NCBI GenBank assembly: GCA_937973965.1 | Contig: CALJJQ010000106.1 | Coordinates: 1 to 35,010, forward strand | Direction of reading: 5' to 3' | Length of the DNA stretch: 35,010 nt | From: an uncultured Calothrix sp. | Lineage (GTDB): Bacteria; Cyanobacteriota; Cyanobacteriia; Cyanobacteriales; Nostocaceae | Shown: piece after piece, positions 19,951 through 29,811 of the stretch | Numbering within the stretch: the first letter of the stretch is position 1 | Layout of the letters: each line of letters opens with the position of its first letter | The notes under the pieces: generated by a model | Seen by the model: the letters and a program-made list of their open reading frames with translations, nothing else | What the model was told of the DNA's origin: nothing | Database searches by the model: none | Position numbers and translations under genes: made by a program

Positions 19951-20742
19951 AGTTTTAATTCGTTATTTTTGTCGCTAGAAACTTCAAGGTTAAGGATAAA
20001 GCTTTTTCATTATCTAGCATCACCACTTATTGTAGTGATTCCGGTTCCAGTTTTTTGCATTTTTTCTGGACTAGATCACCTACCTTGAACTACCCCCAGG
20101 GCAGAAATATAAGTATTGAATTTTACAATATCTCTGGATAACTGATGGAAATTATTTGTATTTTTTTTGTAGTACTCTTAAACTATAAAAGCGATCGCTA
20201 AATTTTTCATCTCCTTTCCTCTGAATCGGAGATAGACATACATCTACTAACAACACGTATTTCTCTGACGGGAAATAAATAAAAATTACCAATATTTATG
20301 AGAATAGGTCGAAATTTTATACTTAATTCTGAGAATTAGGGGACAGAGAAAAATTTTTTTAACTTTTGCTTCCCTATGTAGGTAATCGTATTTTTGTCAT
20401 TTAAAGGGTAAAAAATAGGACAGATATTTTACTGCCACATAACTGTATAATGACTCGACATTAGTGATTTATTTGTTAGATAATAAGAGAAAATATACTC
20501 AATCTACCCACCGCATTATTGGCATGGCAGTTATTTACAATCCTGATTAAAAGCAATGAGCTGGTACGTCAAGGCAAAGTGTCAGGCACTGATAAAGGCT
20601 ATTTTATCGACCTTTTACTATTTCAAAGGGTAGCTTTATTGACGCTGTGTTGTACTAGACGGTTAATACATAAATTTTGTCATCGTCATACATGTCAATC
20701 TGAAGTTTGACGTGTTGCTGCTCGCTGTTGATATCAAAACAG
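19951..20742. other. Long divergent intergenic region
   Basis: About 790 bp lie between the divergent aspS and the ferritin-like gene. It is AT-rich with one HIP1 site and a small imperfect dyad near 20010-20040. A 63-codon frame at 20519-20710 lacks a ribosome binding site and family resemblance and is not accepted. Both promoters must be here. Confidence 0.5.
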
Positions 20743-21684
20743 ATGATTCCAAAACAGTCTTTAACCAGGTTAAGTCTACCTTATATTTCCCATGAGGATA
20801 CAATCAGCCAAACATTATCATTATCATTAACAAATTATTTAGGTGCAAAAACTCGTCAGGATATTGATAATTGCGATGGGGTTTTTTGGGATGGGAATTA
20901 TTTGGGACTGGAACGGGTAAAAATATTTCAGCATTCTTCAATCGCTGAGAAAGCAGAGATTTTGCGGTTATGTAACAGAGAAATCTTGCGGGAAGTCTAT
21001 TTGATAGAAATGGCTGGAGTTGGCTATATGGCCAAATTAGTATCCATGGCCGAAAGTGCGGAAGAAAGAATGTTATACGGCTTATTTAGTGGGGAAGAAG
21101 TAATCCATTTAGCCAAAATAGGCGCTTTTTTACCAGCAAACCCCAGACTAACCAGTAATAACTTGATTTTTCATTGGCTAGAATATACACCCCAAATAGA
21201 AGATAAGGCGGTCTTGTTGTTTGTGTTGCAGGTGGTGTTAGAAGGTTGGAGTCTTAGCCACTATCGAAATTTAGCCTCTAATTGCCATTATCCCCAATTA
21301 TCCCGAATATTGTACGAGATTCTCGCTGATGAAAGTCGCCATCATCAGGTTGGGTTAAAGTTATTTCATCGGATGGAATTAAATTCCGGTAGCGAAGCCA
21401 AAATAATCGATATCCTCGAGTTGTTTTTACAAGCGATGCAAACCCGTCCTCAAATACTTGTGTCTGCGATTGAAAAAATTAAAGGACAGCTATCACTATC
21501 ATCGAAGTTACGTGTGTACGAAGAACTCGATCTCGAAAGCCATAATAGTACCCAACTGAAATTTCTGCGATCGCTGATGCGTAACCCTAACTCTGGCAGA
21601 ATTATTCAGCAATTGGAAGCACGAGGTGCATTTCAAGCTTTTTCCCCCAGAACAATATTTAAAATAAGTAGGGATAGTCTGTAG
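20743..21684 (+). CDS. Ferritin-like di-iron protein, function unknown
   Basis: A 313-residue all-helical protein (from ATG 20743; a TTG at 20707 could add 12 residues). The helices carry an iron-site pattern of the ferritin-like superfamily: Glu84 or Glu89, Glu119-x-x-His122 (GEEVIH), Glu167 (VLEGWS) and Glu197-x-x-His200 (DESRHH). Two ExxH motifs in separate helices with extra Glu residues are what a carboxylate-bridged di-iron centre needs. The substrate and partner are unknown; the neighbours (aspS, acs) give no hint. A 13-bp tandem duplication (TAGGGATAGTCTG twice) covers the stop codon. Confidence 0.7.
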   Translation: MIPKQSLTRLSLPYISHEDTISQTLSLSLTNYLGAKTRQDIDNCDGVFWDGNYLGLERVKIFQHSSIAEKAEILRLCNREILREVYLIEMAGVGYMAKLVSMAESAEERMLYGLFSGEEVIHLAKIGAFLPANPRLTSNNLIFHWLEYTPQIEDKAVLLFVLQVVLEGWSLSHYRNLASNCHYPQLSRILYEILADESRHHQVGLKLFHRMELNSGSEAKIIDILELFLQAMQTRPQILVSAIEKIKGQLSLSSKLRVYEELDLESHNSTQLKFLRSLMRNPNSGRIIQQLEARGAFQAFSPRTIFKISRDSL

Positions 21685-21903
21685 GGATAGTCTGTAGACC
21701 CGGTGGGTCGTCTCCAGGGGAGTAGTAAAGTTAACTGACATCTTGCACCTTGGGCTAATAGCTAACCACTCCTAGTATACAAATATTCAAAATCACCCCA
21801 TCAACCCAGTCAAATTTGCCGTCCTTAATGAAAATCAAGATATTTTTGGCTGAACTTCAGTTAAAAATAAGGTCAGTAACAAGACCCAAATCGGATTTAT
21901 ACT

Positions 21904-23877
21904 ATGTCACAACCTACAATCGAGTCGATTTTGCAGGAGAAGCGGATATTTCCTCCCAGTAGCGACTTTTCCCAAGCAGCACATATCAAAAGCCTGGAGG
22001 ACTACCAAAAGCTCTACGACCAAGCCAAAGCCAATCCGGAGGCATTTTGGGCAGAATTGGCAGAAAAGGAATTACACTGGTTTCAAAAGTGGGATACTGT
22101 CCTAGATTGGAGTAACCCTCCCTTTGGCAAATGGTTCATCAATGGCAAGATCAACATTTCCTACAACTGTCTTGATCGACACCTGACCACTCCCCGTAAA
22201 AACAAAGCCGCAATTATTTGGGAAGGGGAACCGGGGGATTCACGGACTTTAACCTATGCACAGTTGCACCGGGAAGTATGTCAATTTGCCAATGTTTTGA
22301 AAAGTTTAGGGGTTAAAAAAGGCGATCGCGTCGGTATTTATATGCCGATGATACCAGAAGCTGCCGTGGCAATGCTTGCTTGTGCGAGAATTGGCGCACC
22401 CCATAGTGTGGTATTTGGTGGTTTTAGTGCCGAAGCATTACGCGATCGCTTAATCGATGCCCAAGCTAAACTGGTAATTACAGCCGATGGGGGTTGGCGC
22501 AAAGATGCCATCGTCCCCCTCAAACCCCAAGTAGACAAGGCTTTAGCAGATAATGCTTGTCCTCGTGTGGAAAATGTCCTCGTGGTGCAACGCACCCAAC
22601 AGGAGATTTCCATGCAAACTGGACGAGACCACTGGTGGCATGAATTACAAAAAACTGCCTCCCCCAACTGTCCTGCGGAAGCAATGGACAGCGAAGATAT
22701 GCTGTTTATCCTGTACACTTCCGGAAGCACTGGTAAACCCAAGGGAGTAGTCCACACCACAGGTGGTTATAATCTTTACACCCACATGACCACCAAATGG
22801 ATTTTTGATTTACAGGAAACAGATGTATATTGGTGTACTGCCGATGTCGGTTGGATTACGGGACATAGTTATATTGTGTATGGTCCCCTTTCCAACGGTG
22901 CAACCACGGTAATGTACGAAGGCGCACCCCGCGCTTCCAACCCTGGTTGCTTCTGGGATGTGATTGAAAAATACGGTGTCAATATCTTTTATACCGCTCC
23001 TACCGCCATCCGTGCCTTTATTAAAATGGGGGATCAACATCCCAAAGCTAGGGATTTATCATCGTTGCGCCTATTGGGAACCGTCGGTGAACCCATTAAC
23101 CCGGAAGCCTGGATGTGGTATCACGAAGTTATCGGTGGTGGTAAATGTCCCATCGTCGATACCTGGTGGCAAACGGAAACCGGGGGTATCATGATTACCC
23201 CCCTTCCCGGCGCAATTCCCACTAAACCTGGTTCCGCCACCCGTCCCTTCCCTGGTATAATTGCTGACATCGTAGACCTAGAGGGCAATCCTGTCGCCGA
23301 TAACGAGGGTGGTTACTTAGTGATCAAGTACCCTTGGCCCAGTATGATGCGGACAGTATACGGCGATGAAAACCGCTTCCGACGCACCTATTGGGAACAT
23401 ATTCCCCCCAAGGATGGCAAGTATCTTTACTTTGCTGGTGATGGAGCCAGACGGGACGAAGATGGTTATTTTTGGGTGATGGGACGGGTTGATGATGTAT
23501 TAAATGTTTCTGGGCATCGCCTAGGGACAATGGAAGTTGAATCGGCATTGGTGTCCCATCCGGCGGTAGCAGAAGCGGCTGTAGTAGGGAAACCGGATGA
23601 AATAAAAGGGGAAGAAGTTGTTGCCTTTGTCACATTAGAAGGAACCTATCAACCTAGTGAGGAACTGGCCAACGCATTAAAACAACACGTCGTTCAAGAA
23701 ATTGGTGCGATCGCTCGACCAGGTGAAATCAAATTTACCGACGCTCTACCGAAAACCCGCTCTGGAAAGATTATGCGCCGGTTATTAAGAAATCTGGCAG
23801 CAGGACAGGAGGTGTCGGGTGATACTTCCACCCTCGAAGATCGGAGCGTGCTGGATAAATTGCGGGAAGGAAATTAA
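21904..23877 (+). CDS. acs: Acetyl-CoA synthetase
   Basis: Activates acetate to acetyl-CoA through acetyl-AMP. The 657-residue protein has the ANL-superfamily motifs: the P-loop [14 protein letters not shown], the acetate/AMP-site [10 protein letters not shown], the hinge region [13 protein letters not shown] and the C-terminal [11 protein letters not shown]. Its Lys622 is the catalytic residue and the usual acetylation-control site. Trp in VGWITGHSY fits acetate rather than longer acids. It is preceded by a 220-bp spacer and is probably monocistronic. Confidence 0.97.
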   Translation: MSQPTIESILQEKRIFPPSSDFSQAAHIKSLEDYQKLYDQAKANPEAFWAELAEKELHWFQKWDTVLDWSNPPFGKWFINGKINISYNCLDRHLTTPRKNKAAIIWEGEPGDSRTLTYAQLHREVCQFANVLKSLGVKKGDRVGIYMPMIPEAAVAMLACARIGAPHSVVFGGFSAEALRDRLIDAQAKLVITADGGWRKDAIVPLKPQVDKALADNACPRVENVLVVQRTQQEISMQTGRDHWWHELQKTASPNCPAEAMDSEDMLFILYTSGSTGKPKGVVHTTGGYNLYTHMTTKWIFDLQETDVYWCTADVGWITGHSYIVYGPLSNGATTVMYEGAPRASNPGCFWDVIEKYGVNIFYTAPTAIRAFIKMGDQHPKARDLSSLRLLGTVGEPINPEAWMWYHEVIGGGKCPIVDTWWQTETGGIMITPLPGAIPTKPGSATRPFPGIIADIVDLEGNPVADNEGGYLVIKYPWPSMMRTVYGDENRFRRTYWEHIPPKDGKYLYFAGDGARRDEDGYFWVMGRVDDVLNVSGHRLGTMEVESALVSHPAVAEAAVVGKPDEIKGEEVVAFVTLEGTYQPSEELANALKQHVVQEIGAIARPGEIKFTDALPKTRSGKIMRRLLRNLAAGQEVSGDTSTLEDRSVLDKLREGN

Positions 23878-23880
23878 CGA

Positions 23881-23961
23881 ATTTTGGATTTTGGATTACT
23901 CTGGATTTCTGACTCTAAAATCAACGAATTTTGGATTTTGGATTTTGGATTTTGGACTACT
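23881..23961 (+). repeat. TTTTGGA heptamer repeat
   Basis: Two blocks of the heptamer TTTTGGA (about two and five units) separated by about 30 bp, immediately after acs. It is a second heptamer type, distinct from the TTCGTAA arrays. Confidence 0.8.
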
Positions 23962-24034
23962 GCTTGTGCGTCTACACCATTCCCTACTCCCCGTGAGTTT
24001 TAGGGTTTTGTGAGAAATGCATCTACACTATTCC

Positions 24035-24202
24035 CTACTCCCTCTCCCGGTTGACTAAATTGCGTCGCAGCCAAAGTTTATTCAGCGCTAGCCACGGTAA
24101 AATTGGTTGAGTCGGTAGATTTTTACTTAGGACTGTAATATTACGATAATCGGGTTCAGGGAGTTTGTATTTGGTTTTGGTGATAACTTTTGGTGATTTC
24201 AT
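24035..24202 (-). CDS. Small basic protein coupled to the membrane protein
   Basis: A 55-residue ORF, ATG 24200-24202, starting one base after the stop of the membrane protein gene (TAA-A-ATG), so translational coupling is likely. It is basic and proline-containing (LPEPDYRNITVLSKNLP, then LPWLALNKLWLRR), with no signal peptide. I do not recognise a family. The stop-start geometry and protein-like composition are the evidence for it being real. Confidence 0.5.
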   Translation of the reverse strand: MKSPKVITKTKYKLPEPDYRNITVLSKNLPTQPILPWLALNKLWLRRNLVNRERE

Positions 24203-24203
24203 T

Positions 24204-24695
24204 TTATTTTGTATAGGGTAAGAAATACACGGAAGCCATGTGCATTAGAGCAATAAGTGCAATACTCCAAGTTGCAACTGCGGCATAGGATAAGGATTGG
24301 GAAATTTGATTTAGTGGTTGTTTATTGTTATTATAAGCTGCCACTAAATTTACCAACATCCGCACTTGATAGTCCTCTGGAGATAAGCTTAAATACTCGG
24401 CCAGGATATCTGTGTTTTCCAGGTTAGGAGTAATGATAAACTGGCGGGGAATTAAGGCATTAAACAAAAGGGTAAAATTTAATAAAGATAAGATTACTTC
24501 CCCGGCTGAAAATATATTAAACACTGGCAATAGTTTAGATAAAGCTAAAATACTAAGTAAAGCCGTATTGGTTACAAATAAAATATTAATTTGAGTATAT
24601 AAAAATTGTCTTTCTTCCTTTTGCTGCTCAATAATCCGCCGTGCATCTTGAGTGGCTAGACTCAAGGTCAGTTGATTGGATGAATGCAATTCCAT
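24204..24695 (-). CDS. Small three-helix membrane protein, unknown
   Basis: The 163-residue protein has an N-terminal amphipathic, charged helix (DARRIIEQQKEERQFLY) and two close membrane helices (about 37-57 and 66-84). Then comes a soluble segment with LENTDILAEYLSLSPEDYQ, and a last membrane helix (about 135-158). This arrangement is reminiscent of small effector membrane proteins such as the Pycsar TM effector and SLATT families, but no nucleotide cyclase or other sensor gene is nearby, and the resemblance is by topology only. Downstream the 55-residue ORF is coupled to it. I do not assign a function. Confidence 0.6.
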   Translation of the reverse strand: MELHSSNQLTLSLATQDARRIIEQQKEERQFLYTQINILFVTNTALLSILALSKLLPVFNIFSAGEVILSLLNFTLLFNALIPRQFIITPNLENTDILAEYLSLSPEDYQVRMLVNLVAAYNNNKQPLNQISQSLSYAAVATWSIALIALMHMASVYFLPYTK

Positions 24696-24808
24696 GAGGT
24701 TTTATTTGATAGGAGGAATTGATATATTGTCGCTGATGATAATTCTGGCGAAAAATTACCCAATCCACAAGTAAAATATTCACATTATTCTCAAATATTT
24801 CTTGATTT

Positions 24809-24868
24809 AATTCGTAATAGCCTGCGGCAAGCCGCTTCGCGTCTACGTAATTTATAATAGCCTGCGTA
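24809..24868. repeat. Small palindromic dispersed repeat
   Basis: Contains TTCGTAATAGCCTGCGGCAA, then GCCGCTTCGCGTCTACGTAA, and the start of a second unit (TAATAGCCTGCG). Related to 3089-3127 and, inverted, 8352-8396. It overlaps the region just after the glycosyltransferase stop. Confidence 0.7.
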
Positions 24869-24869
24869 G

Positions 24870-25958
24870 TTAGGGATTAGGTTGAAAAAAATTAATGACG
24901 GATTTAGCAATCGTCTGGTTTCCACTAATACCAATTTTTTGAAGAGTTTGTTGAGGTGGATTTAGGGGTTTAGAAATAAAATTCCAATCACTAGTAAAAA
25001 ACTCATCTGGTTGAATAATTAAATGGTGAGTATAACTACTAATGCCTCGGAGCAAATAAGCTGCTTCTGCAAAATCATCACGGGTGAGGGAAACAATGGG
25101 AATACCTAACTTTGTTGCTTCTGCAAAGGTGCCAAAACCAGGTTTAGAAATAATGCGATCGCACAATGGCATAAAATCTACAGGACGATATTTTTTATCC
25201 CTGATTTTTAATAGATTTGGTAGTTCGGGTGCAGATGCATCAAAAGTAATAAATTGCCAATCAGGAAAGTTTGCAAGATTTTGATAGGGAATCGCTTGCA
25301 AACCCAAACCCCCAAAGGTTAACATCACCGTTTTTTCCCGTGCAGCTGGAATTGCAAATATTTCCCGTAGTTCCTGGACATCATATTTAGGAGAACCACC
25401 AATCAAACCCACATCTTCAATCTGAGTAAAAGCTGACATCGGTTCATGGAAAGGTAATCGAAACAGGCGATCGCATTCACCATAACACTCACTAATCCAA
25501 TCTGCTATCTCCTGAAAATCTTCACCCCAATCACGATAAATAAAATCCCAACCAAAATTACTCACCATCCAACAGGGAATTCCCGCAGCTTTGGCAATTT
25601 TTGCCGCTAAAAATGGAATATCAGCCAAAATTAAATCAACCTGATTTTGGTAAATATAGTCCGCCTCCGCAGCGATAATTTTTTCTTGATGACGGCGAAT
25701 TTCTAATAGTTTTTCCTTGGTTGCAGCTTGATCCATCCTCAAACTATCCGCTTGTACCACCCCCAAATCATAAGCACGGGGACGCAGAATAAAGTCCCCA
25801 TCGATGTAACATCCTAATAACCAACGTGGTGCTGTTGTCACCAAAATTAATAAAGCCTCTGGAAACAACTTTTGGATGGTATCTACAACCGATGCTGTGC
25901 GGGTCGCATGACCAAAACCATGATTCGTAATCGCGATATATATAGTGGGACGGGACAT
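24870..25958 (-). CDS. Glycosyltransferase (GT-B fold, MurG/UGT-like)
   Basis: A 362-residue protein if started at ATG 25956-25958 (MSRPTIYIAITNHGFGHATR); an upstream ATG at 26048 would add an unlikely 30 residues. The GFGHATR motif near the N-terminus is the sugar-nucleotide glycosyltransferase glycine loop of the MurG/UGT type. The C-terminal half has LTFGGLG, then the donor-site signature SKPGFGTFAEATKLGIPIV, in which nucleotide-sugar is bound. There is no signal peptide, so it acts in the cytoplasm or at the inner membrane face. Acceptor and sugar are unknown. It is monocistronic, with repeat DNA on both sides. Confidence 0.8.
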   Translation of the reverse strand: MSRPTIYIAITNHGFGHATRTASVVDTIQKLFPEALLILVTTAPRWLLGCYIDGDFILRPRAYDLGVVQADSLRMDQAATKEKLLEIRRHQEKIIAAEADYIYQNQVDLILADIPFLAAKIAKAAGIPCWMVSNFGWDFIYRDWGEDFQEIADWISECYGECDRLFRLPFHEPMSAFTQIEDVGLIGGSPKYDVQELREIFAIPAAREKTVMLTFGGLGLQAIPYQNLANFPDWQFITFDASAPELPNLLKIRDKKYRPVDFMPLCDRIISKPGFGTFAEATKLGIPIVSLTRDDFAEAAYLLRGISSYTHHLIIQPDEFFTSDWNFISKPLNPPQQTLQKIGISGNQTIAKSVINFFQPNP

Positions 25959-26323
25959 ACAGGAGCAAAATAGGTAATACAGAATCCAGGATACAACATA
26001 AATCTGGGGAACACCCTGGAAAACGGAATGTATTGACACTTCGCTCAAAGTTATACTTTATACTGTTTTCCTTGGGGAGTTGATACCTGACGGGGAGCCT
26101 TCGGGAGCAGGGAATACAGGAGAGAAAATGTATCAAAATTTGAGTGAAATGGTATTACACGGTCTATAGGTCAGCTTTGTGTTTAGATTATTAATACTTG
26201 AAGGTCAACAGTCACCCGTCAACAATCAACAAACCATAAGGGAAATATATCAGCGTGCAAAGTATATTCCTGTTGTATTTTTAACCAACTATACGGCTTG
26301 TCTGCAAGAGTTTAAATCCATCA
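25959..26323. other. Intergenic region with a dispersed repeat
   Basis: 365 bp before the glycosyltransferase start. On the minus strand, TATAAAG near 26055-26065 could be its -10 region. The inverted copy of the 60-bp repeat lies at 26202-26261. No ORF is supported. Confidence 0.5.
26202..26261 (-). repeat. 60-bp dispersed repeat, copy c (inverted)
   Basis: Read on the minus strand it repeats TTTGCACGCTGATATATTTC and the GGTTTGTTGA block of copies at 8183-8242 and 10426-10485, followed by TTGAC-type heptamers. Confidence 0.75.
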
Positions 26324-26698
26324 TCAAAGTACTTCTTCAGCTAAAAGTTGACCCTTTACCCGTTCATATTCATCTTCAAGCAGCCATTCTTGGGCAGCTT
26401 GATAATTGGGGTGAGTAACTATCAGCTTATAGTTAGATGCCGGATTAAAAATACGACAAGTACCATCTTCATCGCCAACTAGCATGAGAATCTTAGGTGG
26501 AAAAAGGACTGGATCAACCCATAACTCCAGAAATTTCCAGGTTCTAGCTTGTTCTGCGAGGGCGGTACGTGGGATTGCATGATATTCACCTGTCGTTTTC
26601 ACGATTTTGATTTCACCATAGTAAAGTGGGATTTGACTCCCATCTGCTTTAATTATGAAAATCTTTTTGCTGCAATACTTAAAACTTCTCCCACCCAT
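26324..26698 (-). CDS. Small protein downstream of the NHLM exporter, unknown
   Basis: A 124-residue soluble protein, predicted mixed alpha/beta, starting five bases after the stop of the NHLM-type exporter, so it is in the same operon. It has no signal peptide or membrane helix. It does not look like an NHLP leader peptide: there is no nitrile-hydratase-like leader and no Gly-Gly cleavage end. The C-terminus is acidic (YERVKGQLLAEEVL). Two Cys residues (one in the first ten residues, one in DGTCRIF) are the only notable residues. The function is not recognised; the operon link to export is the only clue. Confidence 0.65.
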   Translation of the reverse strand: MGGRSFKYCSKKIFIIKADGSQIPLYYGEIKIVKTTGEYHAIPRTALAEQARTWKFLELWVDPVLFPPKILMLVGDEDGTCRIFNPASNYKLIVTHPNYQAAQEWLLEDEYERVKGQLLAEEVL

Positions 26699-26703
26699 CC
26701 ACT

Positions 26704-29688
26704 TTACAGTTGCTGTCTTCTAATTAACTGGCTAAATAAACCTGGTTGCTGGGCTAATTCGGCAAAACTACCTTGCTGAACTAAGTGCCCATTTTCTAAT
26801 ACATAGATTCTGTCGGCATTGCGGATTGTACTGAGACGGTGGGCGACAACTATGCGGGTGACGTTTAATTTGTCTAAACTTTCACTAACGATGGCTTGGG
26901 TGCGGTTATCTAGGGCACTAGTGGCTTCGTCAAAGAGGAGGATGGAGGGACGCAGTGCTAAGGCGCGGGCGATGATTAGGCGTTGACGTTGACCTCCAGA
27001 AAGGTTTGTACCTCCTTCGCTGACAACGGTGTGCATACCCATTGGCATGGCGGCGATATCTTCGGCTAAACCTGCCATTTTGGCGGCTTCCCAGGCTTCT
27101 TCCATTGTCAGGTTGGCGTTGCTGGAAATGTTTTCAAAGATGGATGCAGACATCAACCGACTGTTTTGCAGTACTACTCCTAGTTGTCGCCGAACTGCAC
27201 CGATATCTAAGCCTGCTAAATCCTGACCGTCGTAGCAAATACTACCAGATTCGGGGGTATCAAAGCCGAGGAGGAGCCGAAATAGGGTGGATTTACCGCT
27301 ACCGGATGGACCAACTAGGGCGATAAATTCACCCCTGTCGGCACGTAAACTGACATCATCTAGGGTGAGGGGACCATCGCTACGGTAGCGGAAGACGACA
27401 TTTTTAACTTCGATGCGTCCCGTGAGACGACCGGGGTCTGCTTTGTGGGTATCGATTTCGGGGGTGGCTTTGAGGATGGGTTGAGCGCGTTCCCACATGG
27501 GGAGGACTTCCAGGATATCAATGATGGTGGTGCTGAGGCTGGTTGCACCGCCGATGAATGTGCCAAAGGCTGCGTTAAATGCGAGGAAAGTACCTGTGGA
27601 AAAGTTGCCACCATTGGCTTGGGATTCGAGGAGTAGGTTGGTGGCGATCGCAAAAATGAGGGCTGGGGTGAAGGCGGAAAGCAGGTTATTGATTACAACT
27701 AGGTTGTCTTCAATGTTTTGGGATGACATCATTAGGTGTAGTTGATGACGGTATTGTTTCCCCCAAAAGGCAAAAGCCCTGGCTTCAGCTCCAGCTGTGC
27801 GGAATTTGGCTACACCGTTGATGATTTGTACCATCATCCCAAAGAGTTTTCCTTGCATATTCAGCAGGGGACGGACTTTTTTCAGGGTGAGAAGACCGGA
27901 AATAATCGTGACGGCAATGTTTAACAGGGCTACCAAGGTGGCAACTAAAGCTAGGGGTACGCTGTAGTAGAATAGTAATCCTAAATTTAGTAGGGAAAAG
28001 GAACTGGCGAAGAGGCTTCTAATTAAAGTGCTACCAATTTTTTGGCGTATCTGCGTAATTACCGAAACCCTCGCACTTAAATCCCCAATGGAAAATTCCC
28101 GGAAGAAGGCTGGTTTTAATTTTAATAATCGATCCCAGACTGCTGCTTGGGTGGTAGTATCGGCAAAGGTTTCCATCCGCATAATTGCCACACCCTGGGT
28201 TAATTGGAATAGGGTTGCACCCAGGGTAGTAGCAATTAAGCCACAGGCGATTTGGTAGAGTAGATGGCGGTCGGCATCGGGGATGGCTTGGTCAATTAAA
28301 ATGGCGGTGGCTTGGGGGGTAATCATTCCCAGTAGGGTGGTGGCAATCCCGGCAAACAACATCGTCATCAATTCCTTGTAATGTCCGCGTAGGGCAAACT
28401 GGAACAGGGTGAGGAAGCTTTTGATTTCCAGGGGTAGGGGACGATAAAAGGTGTAAGCGGTGGGTGCGAGGGTTGCCGCCATTTTGCGATCGCATTTACG
28501 GCGTTGGTGACGTAGGGGGTCAATAATTTCGTAGCGGGTGTCGCTCACGGGAATCAAGGCTACAGGACGGTCTTCTTCAATGGTGTAAGCTAATAGCGGA
28601 CCACTATCCTGTTTCCACCAACCATCCTTGAGGGTAATCCGACGGACGCGAATTTGGGAAGCACGGGCGATCGCATCGATGGGGTCTCGAACTCGGCGTA
28701 AATCCTCCGAATTTGCTGGGGGATTAATCGTAATATCCCAAAATCTCCCCACTGCACCCGCAACAAATAGTAGGGCTTCCTCCCGATTCAGCATCTGTCT
28801 GACCTTGGGAACTGTAGCTTCCTGGGTATTATCAAACACAGTAGCAAAATCATCCAACGTATTGGCGATCGCTTGATTATTTAATCGATCCCGTTGTTGC
28901 GATCGCTCTAATTCGGCTTGGTTTTGTTTCTGTTCGAGTTTGTTAATCCCTTGCAGCACCATTATTTGCAGACTATTAACCCCCGATAGGAGTATCTCTC
29001 CCAAGTTATTGACTTCTGGTCCCGGTAAAACCTTCAACAAGGCCGCATTAATTTCCAGAATATCCTCTGCTTGCAACCATAAATATGTCTGCAATGGCAG
29101 CAAACCCGAATGATTAGTAATCTCCAAATCGGCAAAACCCAATAAATTCGCCGTACCCTGTAAAACTTTTACCCAAGCCACTTGACCGTGGGGTGGTTGA
29201 AACACTTCCCCCGCACCCAACACACTAGAACCAGGGACGGTCGCCGGAGTTGGCATGGTCGCCGATGTCACCTCCGCTACCGATGCACCTAAATGGTTGA
29301 CCCAATTTTCCAGTAACTGAATGGGAGCAAACTCTTCTGGTTGCAAACTCACCTGCTGTTGAGACGATTTTACTTGTGTAGTAGCTACACACTTACCAAA
29401 ATCCGACCGACTGACCAACAATAACTCACTTTCTTCCAAAGCCACAGCCAAAATTTGCAACCCGTCTCCCGGAAGTTGCACCCCAAACATCCCCTCCCCA
29501 GCTTTCACACTAAATAAATACCGTCGTCTTCCCTTGGGAGTACCATTTTGCACATTAATCGCAAACAAAGCCCAAGCACCAGATTTGACCAACCAAACCC
29601 GTTGACAATCATCAAGTAATAGCGGTTCATTCCCCTTAAAAAAATAAGGTTCACCCAACGAATTAACCAGACTTTCTTCTACCAACAT
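26704..29688 (-). CDS. NHLM-type bacteriocin export ABC ATPase/permease
   Basis: The protein is 994 residues from ATG 29686-29688 (an upstream TTG at 29718 is possible). About 400 N-terminal residues start with a cyclic-nucleotide-domain-like beta-barrel segment (YLFSVKAGEGMFGVQLP). Then come an ABC exporter membrane domain of about six helices and the ATPase domain: Walker A GPSGSGKST, Q-loop VLQNSRL, signature LSGGQRQR, Walker B ILLFDEATSALD and the switch His in VAHRLST. It lacks a C39 peptidase domain, so it matches the second, peptidase-free ABC of the NHLM (nitrile hydratase leader microcin) export family, which normally works beside a peptidase-bearing partner and an HlyD protein. Neither is in the window. 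The 124-residue gene follows in the same operon. Confidence 0.85.
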   Translation of the reverse strand: MLVEESLVNSLGEPYFFKGNEPLLLDDCQRVWLVKSGAWALFAINVQNGTPKGRRRYLFSVKAGEGMFGVQLPGDGLQILAVALEESELLLVSRSDFGKCVATTQVKSSQQQVSLQPEEFAPIQLLENWVNHLGASVAEVTSATMPTPATVPGSSVLGAGEVFQPPHGQVAWVKVLQGTANLLGFADLEITNHSGLLPLQTYLWLQAEDILEINAALLKVLPGPEVNNLGEILLSGVNSLQIMVLQGINKLEQKQNQAELERSQQRDRLNNQAIANTLDDFATVFDNTQEATVPKVRQMLNREEALLFVAGAVGRFWDITINPPANSEDLRRVRDPIDAIARASQIRVRRITLKDGWWKQDSGPLLAYTIEEDRPVALIPVSDTRYEIIDPLRHQRRKCDRKMAATLAPTAYTFYRPLPLEIKSFLTLFQFALRGHYKELMTMLFAGIATTLLGMITPQATAILIDQAIPDADRHLLYQIACGLIATTLGATLFQLTQGVAIMRMETFADTTTQAAVWDRLLKLKPAFFREFSIGDLSARVSVITQIRQKIGSTLIRSLFASSFSLLNLGLLFYYSVPLALVATLVALLNIAVTIISGLLTLKKVRPLLNMQGKLFGMMVQIINGVAKFRTAGAEARAFAFWGKQYRHQLHLMMSSQNIEDNLVVINNLLSAFTPALIFAIATNLLLESQANGGNFSTGTFLAFNAAFGTFIGGATSLSTTIIDILEVLPMWERAQPILKATPEIDTHKADPGRLTGRIEVKNVVFRYRSDGPLTLDDVSLRADRGEFIALVGPSGSGKSTLFRLLLGFDTPESGSICYDGQDLAGLDIGAVRRQLGVVLQNSRLMSASIFENISSNANLTMEEAWEAAKMAGLAEDIAAMPMGMHTVVSEGGTNLSGGQRQRLIIARALALRPSILLFDEATSALDNRTQAIVSESLDKLNVTRIVVAHRLSTIRNADRIYVLENGHLVQQGSFAELAQQPGLFSQLIRRQQL

Positions 29689-29811
29689 GATTGCGATCGC
29701 CCTTTGATTTGACACCAATCCCCCTAATTTGGGAAATCGGAAGGTTGTTAAAACTCCTTATTTCTGGAGTTAGGGAAGATATGCATTTTTCTCAAACACC
29801 CAGATTCAGAC

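Noticed and set aside
20519-20710. 63-codon plus-strand frame upstream of the ferritin-like gene.
   Set aside because: No Shine-Dalgarno, no recognisable domain, in AT-rich divergent DNA.
24204-24695. Naming the membrane protein a Pycsar effector.
   Set aside because: Only topology is similar; no diagnostic residues could be confirmed and no pyrimidine cyclase gene is adjacent.
26033-26064. Plus-strand TTGACA/TATACT promoter-like pair.
   Set aside because: Spacing is 20 bp and no plus-strand gene follows within reach; the minus-strand reading for the glycosyltransferase is more sensible.
26324-26698. Calling the 124-residue gene an NHLP precursor peptide.
   Set aside because: It lacks a nitrile-hydratase-like leader and a Gly-Gly cleavage site, and its composition is that of an ordinary folded protein.
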